A stretch of DNA of 64,000 nt from assembly GCA_047967505.1 (NCBI GenBank), contig CM106539.1; one strand, 5' to 3'. Source of the DNA: Dipteris shenzhenensis. Taxonomy: Eukaryota > Polypodiophyta > Polypodiopsida > Gleicheniales. Shown in pieces: positions 10,512-18,871 of this stretch (position 1 is its first letter; every line of letters starts with the position of its first letter). The translations under genes were made by a program, and so were the position numbers. The notes under the pieces were generated by a model. It had not been told where the DNA came from. It worked only from the letters and a program-made list of their open reading frames with translations, and did not search any database.

Positions 10512-10975
10512 ATGGCTGAAATTAACCAAGAGAGTAGGATAAGTATAAACAACATAGATTTAACTCAAGATGATGCATCTAATGCTAGGTGTTGGCTTGT
10601 TAATTATTTAGTTACTCATCTTCAACAAGCCATGAGCAACCCAGCTTTACAAAGTGAGGTCCATCATCAGATGCAAGCGCATGGACTTCTTCCAAGTGAC
10701 ATGGAAGAAAAGATTCCTTTGAGGGCTCTTGAAGAGCACTCAAAAAGAGGAAATCTTTCCTTAAAGGAGGAAGATGCGCTCATTGACAATGGGCAAGGTG
10801 CTCCATCAAAGGAGAGGGATGAGGAAGACACTCCTCATACCTCTAATAGTGAGCAAGCTCCAAGGAGAAGAAGGGCAAGGCATAGCCCTAGCCCTTCTTA
10901 AAGGAGGAGTTCACCAAGCCTTCCTCCTAGATCACATCCCAAGAGGGAGGAGCTTGGGCATAAAGGAAGGAACAA
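10512..10975 (+). pseudogene. gag: Family A gag, N-terminal region with Ser/Arg-rich segment
   Basis: The open frame runs 129 codons from ATG 10512. The start is chosen because it follows the leader at the same place as in three other copies. Residues 1-40 include NQESRISI and CWLVNYL, a helix-prone region follows (HLQQAMSNPALQ), and near residue 118 begins a basic Ser/Arg stretch (RRRRARHSPSPS). One inserted base at about 10898 creates the stop; the family text continues in the next frame to about 10975 and then ends abruptly at W sequence. The capsid-like domain and zinc knuckle are missing. Confidence 0.75.
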
Positions 10976-11945
10976 AAGATCTTAATGTGCATTGCTAGAT
11001 TCAAGTACCTACCACAACTCCATGGACTATGGGATTTTGAAAAAATTGAATGGAGTTCAATTAGTGCCAGCAAAACAAAATCGAATATTGAAGAGAAAAT
11101 ATCCACACAATGGGATATGTAGATATCAATGACATTGAATGCAAAACCAAGTTCCATATTCTATGTCCACATACCTCAATGGCATGAATCATACCTTAAT
11201 GGCATGCAAAAACAAGTTCCATATTCTACGTTTACCTAACTCAATGGGATTTTCAAACAATTGAATAGAGTTCAATTAGTGCCAGCAAAACAAAATCGAA
11301 TATTCAAGAGAAAATATCCACACAATGGGATATGTAGATATCAATGACATTGAATGCAAAAACAAATTCCATATTCAATGTCCACATACCTCAATGGCAT
11401 GAATCATACTTGGAAAGATGTGAAAAAGAAGGAATAATGTTTACTAGGAGAATGACAAAGAGTTTACTTCAAGAATGGATCAAAGACATCTTATGTAGAC
11501 TTTTCTCTCAACTATGATTATGAATTGTTGGTAGAACATAAGGGGGATGATAGTGAGAAGGTAGGTTTACTTGTTCCACAAGTGAGTCAAAACATGAAGA
11601 AGCAGTAATCAAATCTACCTCCAACAAATCTAAAACCCCGGTATACCTCCAATGTACTCATAGATATGGGTTAGAAAAATAATAGATCAAGAAGTAAAGA
11701 GCCATCCTCAAACAAATCCCATCAACCTCTTCACTTGCCATCTCAAAAATTGCTTCAAAACATATTTGGATCCCCAAGAGACAAATAATTAAAGGTAACA
11801 TATCCAAGCTAGAAACCACAAAATCTTTGCAAAAAGAAAAGAGAAAGTGTCTAAGGCTTGGATATCGAAGTATGTGCTTATCTGAAATTCAAAGCAAGTT
11901 TGGGTACTCATGTTAGCTCACAAGAAAACCCCTAAATGCCACAAT
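10976..11945. other. Left part of element W1, noncoding, with a 217-bp tandem repeat
   Basis: No protein recognised. Two direct copies of about 170-215 bp lie at about 11021-11190 and 11238-11412 (sharing AATGGGATATGTAGATATCA and GTGCCAGCAAAACAAAATCG). The remainder (11413-11945) is unassigned AT-rich DNA. The left limit of W1 is uncertain because it abuts truncated gypsy gag. Confidence 0.55.
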
Positions 11946-12731
11946 AAGGTCAATCAAAACAACAAAGAAAACTTGCAATGGGATGCAACAAAAGCTACAA
12001 AAAAGGGTCCAAGAAAAATCATCCTCATTCTTGAAAACCATCTCTTTCAAAGCCCACACATATGAAAATATGGGCTCCAAAGAAGCAAATTTAGATCCCA
12101 AGGGACATTATATAGGCTCAACAAGAATGTGGAACAATTTGGATTTCAAATCAAGATCAACTACCATAAAAATCAAAGTCCCAACTCTTCACAAAACATT
12201 TGAGCAAGAGGAGTCAAGTAGTTGCTACCAAAAAAATTTAGGTTTTCATGAGTATTATCAATGGCTCAAGTCGAGAAGAAGCAAATGTGGATTCCCAAAT
12301 GCTAACAATAGCCATCCACTTGCTCCAAAACTCTAAAAGTGAAGAACAACAAAGAAAACTTGCAATGGGATGCAACAAAAGCTACAAAAAAGGGTCCAAG
12401 AAAAATCATCCTCATTCTTGAAAACCATCTCTTTCAAAGCCCACACATATGAAAATATGGGCTCCAAAGAAGCAAATTTAGATCCCAAGGGACATTATAT
12501 AGGCTCAACAAGAATGTGGAACAATTTGGATTTCAAATCAAGATCAACTACCATAAAAAACAAAGTCCCAACTCTTCACAAAACATTTGAGCAAGAGGAG
12601 TCAAGTAGTTGCTACCAAAAAAATTTAGGTTTTCATGAGTATTGTCAATGGCTCAAGTCGAGAAGAAGCAAATGTGGATTCCCAAATGCTAACAATAGCC
12701 ATCCACTTGCTCCCCCAAAAATCTAAAAGTG
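11946..12731. repeat. 387-bp tandem duplication in W1
   Basis: Two head-to-tail copies (about 11958-12344 and 12345-12731) with a period of exactly 387 bp, measured from identical ATG contexts at 11983 and 12370. I see only about three differences (one T/A near 12173, one A/G near 12257 and a small indel near the end), so the duplication is recent relative to the rest of W1. 387 is a multiple of 3, yet the frame has stops in both copies. Confidence 0.9.
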
Positions 12732-12965
12732 AAGAAAGCCTCTACTCAAAAATTGCCATAGAAGGTCACTCACATTTGGAGACCCAAGTTCATTTTCAAG
12801 GTGGTGTTCTCCAAGAACTAGTGCCTTCTTGAAATGGGTTCCAAAGCCAATGACCTCACGGACCATTCCCACTACATTCAAGGTTACTACAAACACCACA
12901 AACAAATAATTTTGAAGCCAAACTTGTGGTTCCCAACCCAACTTAGTAACAAAATTTACATCGAG
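11983..12965 (+). pseudogene. W-P-K motif region, copia-like gag/pol linker remnant
   Basis: Across shifting frames the plus strand encodes repeated short motifs of the form K-[IMV]-W-[AIV]-P-K: KIWAPKK (about 12065), MWIPK (about 12285 and 12670), IWRPK (about 12775) and KWVPKP (about 12835). Such WVPK peptides are familiar from the linker between the Gag zinc knuckle and the protease of some plant copia polyproteins. No zinc knuckle, protease, integrase or RT follows. The same arrangement recurs at 60430-60800. I do not claim a function. Confidence 0.5.
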
Positions 12966-13237
12966 CTACAAAGGATGAAACCAAAATGGAGATCAATGAT
13001 AAAAGTGAGGTAAATATTAAAGAGAAGGCTCCCTCTTTCTCCAACCAACTATAGGAAGGCTCACCATCAAAAAGCCCTTAAGCACCTTAGCTTTAGACCC
13101 CCATGTTGTACATGCTATTCTTAATGCAATTTTTGTTATATCATGCTATAGAGCCACATTGTAGGCTTGTGCATAAACACATTCATTCAAATTCCATGCA
13201 CATACACAATCATCTAGCCAAGCCATACACATGCTAG

Positions 13238-13248
13238 GTGAGGGGGAG
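13238..13248 (+). other. Polypurine tract of W1
   Basis: GTGAGGGGGAG, a typical copia-type PPT, is found at the same relative place in W2 (GTGCGGGGGAGG at about 63634). It implies the W LTR begins right after it. Confidence 0.6.
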
Positions 13249-13532
13249 ACATTATAAAACCCTAAAGATAAATCCATTACAAGCATTGTTTTATGCTTCA
13301 ATTTTTCCTTTATTTTGAATTCTATTATAATGAATATCCACAATGGATTGGGGACTATGTTATATCCTCATCCCTATAGGTGTGTAAATAGTAGTCAACA
13401 AATGGGAAGTGACTTTAGGAGTACCAGGGTACTTTTTTTGTCCTTAAGAGGTTGTTTCCCCTGATTATGTATATAAATGTGTCACAACCCTTTTTTGTTT
13501 TTATTTTCTTTTTTATTTTATTTTGTAATAAA
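13249..13532 (+). repeat. W1 LTR, left half (split by copia-2)
   Basis: Follows the PPT and aligns with 63645-63940 at the window end (shared blocks GATAAATC, GGGACTATG-like, CATAGGTGTG, GGGAAGTGAC and TTTTGTAATAAA). It has a TATATAAA box at 13470-13477. Copia-2 is inserted at the end of this part; the LTR resumes at 16949. The expected terminal TG is not obvious, so the exact LTR start is uncertain. Confidence 0.6.
13470..13477 (+). promoter_or_regulatory. TATA box in W LTR (TATATAAA)
   Basis: Sits in TATGTATATAAAT, and the same TATGTATATAAAT string occurs in W2 near 63864. Conservation of this box between two otherwise diverged copies supports a promoter. Confidence 0.55.
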
Positions 13533-13836
13533 TGTTAGACATACAACATCATAATCCTAGCTTGGGTGCTTTGTTGTGGCTCTAAATGCTAGTGCAGGTA
13601 TATTTATCATGTAGGCCATTGTCCCATGACTTTAGCAAAGTCAGCTTGCATGAGTTTTTGGTATATAAAGGGGGGGGGGGGGGAGCCCCCCCCCCCTTGT
13701 AGTGTAACCCACCAACACTCTTGTGCTAGTGTTGTACATAGTGAATACAAACACTATTTCCAAATCTTGTGCCTCTCTCTCTCTCTCTCTATCTACTCTC
13801 TCTCTCCCATTTGTTTCTACTCCACTCTCTCTCACA
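13533..13836 (+). repeat. Copia-2 5' LTR (304 bp)
   Basis: Begins TGTTAGACATACAACATCAT and ends CTCTCACA, followed by a PBS. It contains TATATAAA at 13662-13669 directly followed by G14-A-G-C11, then several CT-rich runs. The 3' LTR lacks the TATA/G-tract segment. Confidence 0.9.
13662..13696 (+). promoter_or_regulatory. TATA box fused to a G14-AG-C11 palindrome
   Basis: TATATAAA at 13662-13669 is followed at once by 14 G, AG and 11 C. The G and C runs are self-complementary and form a potential hairpin, and the G run could form a quadruplex. In the 3' LTR the matching place is only GCAGCCCCCCCTT. Confidence 0.7.
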
Positions 13837-13848
13837 TGGTATTAGACT
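13837..13848 (+). other. Copia-2 primer binding site, degenerate
   Basis: TGGTATTAGACT sits directly after the LTR. Two bases differ from TGGTATCAGAGC, consistent with C-to-T decay plus one other change. Confidence 0.75.
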
Positions 13849-15136
13849 CCAAGTTCAACTAACACAACTTATGTTTTCCCAACAAACACAAGCAAATTTG
13901 CATTTTTCAATTTCAGCAAACGCAATCTTCTACAACAAACACAACTTCAATCGATGAAACTCCAACACATGTAAGTCTACGTTTTTCTAGCCAACTAATG
14001 AAAATCTGTGTTTTTTGGTTTGCGTTATTGCAGTGCAAGGTTTAGCTTGTGTTTTTGCCCACAACTGAGTTTTGGACGATGATCTTGGCACTAGTTCTTC
14101 TAGTTTGACATCAACAGAGAGGGGGCTCAATGACTTGTGGGACACATCAGCACATACATATGGACTCATCGGACAAGGAAAGAAAGACAAGAGATATGGC
14201 TTCTTCAACAACATAGGGGTTCACTATGTTCTTGAAGATGGCAAAGCTGGACAGCACGAACTAGCATGTGTGGTTCACCAAGGTAGAGGCTATCATCTGC
14301 TTCAACAACCTATGGATGTGGTTGATGACTATGACAAATAGAGTGAAGCCGGATGACCAACCTCGCCATCACACCCGAGCAAGTGGCAAAATGGGGGGAC
14401 CAACCTTGCCATCACACCCGAGCAAGTGGCGAAATGGGGGGACCAACCCTGCCATCACACTTGAGCAAGTGGTGAAATGGGAGGATCATGACTAACACCT
14501 CTAAATTTTCCTTCTACTCACCTTAATGATATAGTGCTTTTTAGAGCTTCAAAATGCCAGGCATGCCCATGCGCTTTGGGTGCCTAGATTATCGAGATGT
14601 TTGAGGACAAGTCATTTGGGGGATTTATTTTCCTTGAGAAGGAGTTATACACTATCCTTTAGTTCAACTCCTTGAGGAGCTTATCTCAACGCATGCAAGA
14701 ACTCTGGGATGACCTCATCATGGTGGGAGGTGACATGGCTTCATAGTGCATGGGCATCCTCCTTCTTTTTTGAAGTTACCAAAATGCTTTGACTCTTTCT
14801 TTCAGAGTTTGGTGTCGACACATTGATCTGTCTCACCCACATGGGAGGAGATTCTACCTCAAGTATTGCAAATAGAGAGTCACTACAAGGCATGAGCTGA
14901 CGGGCCACTTGGTGTGAATGGAGCCTTAGTCACTGCGAGCAAAGGTGAAGGTTTTGAGTACCAAGACGTAGAGTTCATTGAACTCTGGCAACAACCAAGA
15001 GAAGAAGAAGAAGAAGAAGAAGAAGAAGAAGAAGAGCAAGGACATCAAGTGCCACTATTATCATAAGAATGGGTACAAGGAGGTTGAGTGCAGAAAGAAG
15101 AAGAAGGATGAGGCAAACATATCAACCAATAAAGCC
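13849..15136 (+). pseudogene. gag: Copia-2 gag remnant with lysine-rich tract and zinc knuckle
   Basis: Fragmented frames. A 43-bp minisatellite interrupts it (14355-14483). Near 14990-15035 a run of AAG codons encodes about 12 lysines, directly before CHYYHKNGYKEVEC, which occupies the place of the CCHC knuckle. The second Cys and the His-containing spacing are altered, so zinc binding is doubtful. The poly-Lys tract looks like triplet expansion within the natural basic linker. Stops and frameshifts make a product unlikely. Confidence 0.6.
14355..14483. repeat. 43-bp minisatellite, three units
   Basis: Units start at 14355, 14398 and 14441 with GACCAACC and contain GAGCAAGTGG and AAATGGGG. 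The period is not divisible by three, so each added unit shifts the gag frame. Confidence 0.9.
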
Positions 15137-16735
15137 TTTGCATCCACTACAGTCTCACAAGTACTGAGGGACACACACTTATTACCTCTACTAAAGCATC
15201 TCTCACTACTTCATGTGTGGGCTTGTGGATTGTGGATAGCAAAGCAATCATCCACATGACTCCTATGAGGGAGTGGTTTAGCTTTCTTCAACCAAAAAAT
15301 CATGCAAAAGCTGACTCATCATGGATAGCAAATATACCAAATGGACGTGAAGAGTGCCTTCCTCAATGGAGAATTGAAGATGGAAGTCTATGTGGAGCAA
15401 CCTCCTGGCATAACGACGCTAGGCAAGGAACTACAAAAATCACTCTACAGCCTTAAGTAAGCTCCATAGACTTGGTCTAAAAAGATAGATGATTTATTCA
15501 TCAGCATTGGCATGAGGTGTACACATGGGGATTCTAACTACTATGTTTTCACCCATGAGTCTTTGGTAGCTATTGTGATTGTATACGTCAATGATCTTAT
15601 CTTCACAAGATCTTGGTCTACTAAGGTCTCGAACACCATGGAGGCTTTGGAGCACTCATGGAGGCTTTGGAGTGCTCATTCAAGATGACACACCTTGGCT
15701 TGCTACATTTCTTCCTCAGCTTCAAGATCTACTATAGACACCTATGGGGATCTTCTTCTCACAATAAAAGTATGCTTTCATCCTAGCAAGCTTTGGCATG
15801 GATGGATGCAAATCCATTGGCACACCTCTTGACAATGGAGAGAATCTTTTGGTAGATGATTCTTCACTAGTAGCGATTGACCTAGACCTATATCGTATGA
15901 TGGTGGGATGTTTGGTTTGGCTAGCCTACTCTCGACCATCTGCATTTATAGTCTCACTACTTGGATCATTCTCCACTAAGCCTCATCAAAGCCACATGCA
16001 TTGTGCACAATTTACTCTTCGGTACATATGTGGCACTCTTGATCATGGCATCTTCTACGCTAGCTTGAAGGGTTGTGCACTTGAGGGCTGGTGTGATTCA
16101 GATTGGGCTGGTAATCTTGACAACCGTCGATGACAAACCCTGACAATCTACTATAGGGGTGGTGTTCACAATGGGGTTTGATCCCATCTCATGGAGTGAA
16201 CCAACTGACACTTGCACTTTCATCAACAACAACAGAGTATCGAGCAGCTTGCTACATTGCTTATGAAGGTATTTGGTTATGGAAGCTACTTGGAGAGCTT
16301 GGCTTCCCTCAGATAGGTGCTACACTCCTTCAGTGTAACAATCAGAGTTGCATCACCATAGCCAAGAACTCGATGTTCCACACTTGTACTAAGCACATTG
16401 AGGTCTAGTACCACTTTTTCTATGATGGCAAGAGATCTTTCTTTGGTTGTGGAGGCTACTTGGAGAGCTTGGCTTCCCTTAGTAGACAGGTGCTACACTC
16501 CTTTAGTGCGACAATCAGAGTTGCATCACCATAGCCAAGAACCCGATGTTCCACACTCATACTAAGCACATTGATGTCCATTGCCACTTTGTTCATGAGT
16601 GGGTTTTGGTGGGAGATATTTCTTTGGAGTATTGCCCCACACTATAGAGAATACTACAGATATGTTGACCAAGCCTATTCCTTAGAAGACTCTAGCCTCG
16701 CACCTTTACCTCCTTTCTGCTTGCTCAACATTAGG
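15137..16735 (+). pseudogene. pol: Copia-2 pol remnant: protease, partial RT, RNase H; integrase missing
   Basis: The protease signature LWIVDSKAIIHMTPMREWF (15217-15275) has Lys for the catalytic-loop Gly. About 60 bp later the text jumps to RT ([10 protein letters not shown]-like, near 15340), so integrase and the RT N-terminus (about 2 kb in a complete copia) are deleted. The RT box reads VYVNDL where YVDD is expected, losing a catalytic Asp. RNase H follows (CDSDWAGNLDNRR near 16090, TTTEYRAACYIAYEGIWLWKLL near 16215). A segment of about 130 bp of RNase H is duplicated in tandem (16280-16405 and 16449-16578). There are many stops. Confidence 0.8.
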
Positions 16736-16948
16736 TGCTGAGAGACATACAACATCATGATCCTAGCTTGCTCTGTTGCTGCTCTAAATGTTGGTGCAGG
16801 TATATTTATCATGCAGCCCCCCCTTGTAGTGTAACCCAACACTCTTGTGCTTATGCTGTACATAGTGAATACAAACACTATTTCTAGATCTTCTGTCTCT
16901 CTCTCCACACACACTCTCTCTCATTTGCTTCCACTCTACTCTCTCACA
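16736..16948 (+). repeat. Copia-2 3' LTR (213 bp, internally deleted)
   Basis: Starts TGCTGAGAGACATACAACATC and ends CTCTCACA. Relative to the 5' LTR it lacks about 60-90 bp around the TATA box and G/C tract and has several substitutions, so the insertion is old. Confidence 0.85.
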
Positions 16949-17045
16949 ATAAACACCTCATAGAGAGCACTTGTGATGATCTACGCGAGAATGGTGCACA
17001 TTTCATGTGAGCTTCAAGATAAATCTACTTAGCAAAAATATGGAC
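16949..17045 (+). repeat. W1 LTR, right part
   Basis: Resumes W LTR sequence after the ATAAA target duplication: ACACCTCATAGAGAGCACTT matches ACCTCAGTCTATGAGCACCT near 63932 in W2. It is cut near 17045 by the inverted family A sequence. Confidence 0.6.
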
Positions 17046-17049
17046 AAGG

Positions 17050-18535
17050 CAGCCTATAGGAATAAAGTTACTTGGAACATGCCCAAGAGAGGTGCCCCTT
17101 TTCTCCACATTTGAAGCACTTATCCCCCTCAAGATCTTCAATGATTGTTCCTATACAAGGACCAAAATGTTCTCTCCTTTTGGGACATGCCCAAGAGAGG
17201 TGCCCCTTTTATCCACATTTGAAGCACTTATTTTCTTTGCACAGCATCACTCCATCTCCTTGGTGGAAAGACAAGCTTTACCTCAATAGCCATTTTCCTT
17301 TGCTTTGCACTTTGTATAGGTTGGAGCCTTGGAAGTACTAGGCTTCCCTTTTTGCTCATAGGGCTCTTTGAAATCCATCACTTTGGAGCCCTTCTTGCCC
17401 ACTTGTTGCAAACAACAATGGTATGGTGTATGATAGCGAGATGTCCTTGGGCTATTGTGAGTTTGCATACTCATCCTTGGGGATGCCCATGTAGAATTGT
17501 TGCTTTTACTTTTTGCAAAGTCTATCCTTCTATAGATAATGGCTTGGAGATGTAAATCCCAAAACTTATCTATATACTTGTGCGATGGATAGACTCTTGA
17601 GTGTTTATAATCAAGATTTGCCATTTGAAAAGGACTTTGTCTTTGACGTTGCTTGACAATAATAGTATCATGATAGAAATGCTCATGGCCCTCCATGTCT
17701 TTGGGGCTTCCCCTTTGGCATGTTGACTTGCCCAACATTTTCGTGCTAAGATGATTTTGAGAAATGCATGGAGATGTGGCAAAGTTTAGTGAATTTTGAA
17801 TGCATGGAGAGTTTAGAGGACTTTGAAAAGTACTCTTCTTCAAAAGCTACATATGGATGAAGTCTAGCACCTTATCAATAGCCCAAAGAGTTCCATTATA
17901 GGTGAGGAAGGTGATGTTATTCCCCCCTTCTTTTACATTCCTTAACTTATTATGGGACCACTTCCATGAAGGGTGATTCCTCCTTTTGACTCTTCTCCTT
18001 GACTTCTTTGACTCCATTCATCTTGGGAAGATAGTTGAGATGAAGAAGGAGAGGATGGTGAAGAGTGCCTTCTCCTCTTTCTCATCTTTTGATTATTCTC
18101 CCCTTTCTTTGCATTTGGTTTAGGAATAGGGCTAGATGACCTCCTCCTTTTTGAAAGGCTAGGGCTATGCCTTTCCATTATTATTATTGGGGCATGTTCA
18201 CTATTAGAGGTATGAGGAGTATCTTCCTGACCCCTCTCATTGGATAGCTCACATTAGCCATAATCCTTTAGCATATCCTCCTCCATTATTGAAGGGTTTC
18301 CTCTTTTTGAGGTCTCACAAGGAGGCCTTGTAGGAGCTCTTTCTTCAAATTTGGTAGGCTATATACTTGCAATTGGCATTGCACCTTAGCTTGCAAATGG
18401 AGGGTTGTTCATGGCTTGTTGTAGTCTTGTGATTAGATAGTTAACAAGCCAACACCCACCATCATTAGAGGCATCACCATATGTCAAGTCTATATAACTA
18501 AGGTGAATCCTATTGTCTTGGTTATTTTCAGCCAT
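17050..18535 (-). pseudogene. gag: Family A gag on reverse strand, with two zinc knuckles
   Basis: The start ATG at 18535 (MAENNQDNRIHLSYIDLT, then CWLVNYLITRLQQAM) matches the other copies. An in-frame stop follows about 55 codons in. The Ser/Arg-rich block (SPSLSKRRRSSSPIPKP) lies at 17942-18178. The Gag core text KYIDKFWDLHLQAIIYRRIDFA and the ICH-like block lie at about 17400-17600, matching YVERFWDANLKAMVYKKIDFA of element B. Two CCHC knuckles close the gene. Several frameshifts split it. Role by family: particle assembly and RNA packaging; no intact product is encoded. Confidence 0.75.
17077..17226 (-). repeat. Duplicated CCHC zinc knuckle
   Basis: The reverse strand encodes CFKCGxKGHLSWAC twice, at 17185-17226 and 17077-17118, 108 bp apart (36 codons). 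Both fit C-x2-C-x4-H-x4-C. The first has a TAA in place of the codon after CG. The flanking text is also similar, so this is a tandem in-frame duplication. Element B has a single knuckle. Confidence 0.85.
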
Positions 18536-18858
18536 TGTTTACTAAGTTCTTTCTTTTGGACTCCAACACTTCCTTTTTATATAGCTTTAGATATCTATAC
18601 TTAGTTGTAGATCTTGACTACTCATAAAAGATAGAGAGGTGGGCTTAACAATATCAATTGTAAAGGGATAGCTTCTTGGCAAGCCTTATAGGTATCCATG
18701 ATTAAGTCTATGGTTCCCAAGGATGTGCACCATACTCCACCATCAACAACATAGTTTTAATAAGTTCCAAAAAATCTTACCTTATACAAATAGACCTATA
18801 CCCCTAGGTATAGATAAACTAGGACTCCCTCTTCTTAAGAAACAAAAGAGAAACCTGA
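18536..18858 (-). other. Leader of the reverse-strand family A element
   Basis: Collinear with other family A leaders between PBS and gag ATG; shorter and diverged. Confidence 0.6.
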
Positions 18859-18870
18859 GCTTTGATACCA
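18859..18870 (-). other. Primer binding site, one mismatch
   Basis: The reverse strand reads TGGTATCAAAGC (canonical TGGTATCAGAGC), next to the LTR end ATAACA. Confidence 0.8.
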
Positions 18871-18871
18871 A

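Larger units (their letters stand above)
13533..16948 (+). mobile_element. Copia-2, deleted Ty1/copia element with perfect target duplication
   Basis: Bounded by LTRs (13533-13836 and 16736-16948) and by identical 5-bp ATAAA at 13528-13532 and 16949-16953. The flanks join into continuous W LTR sequence that matches the uninterrupted W2 copy at the window end. The element is only 3.4 kb because integrase and much of gag and RT are missing. It carries remnants of gag, zinc knuckle, protease, RT and RNase H in order, all with stops. Confidence 0.9.

Noticed and set aside
11958-12731. Regular direct repeats considered as a CRISPR-like array
   Set aside because: Only two long adjacent units without short repeats and unique spacers; the context is a eukaryotic retroelement.
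14990-15035. Poly-lysine tract as a host nuclear protein
   Set aside because: It lies in frame before a zinc-knuckle remnant within copia-2 and is a GAA/AAG triplet expansion.
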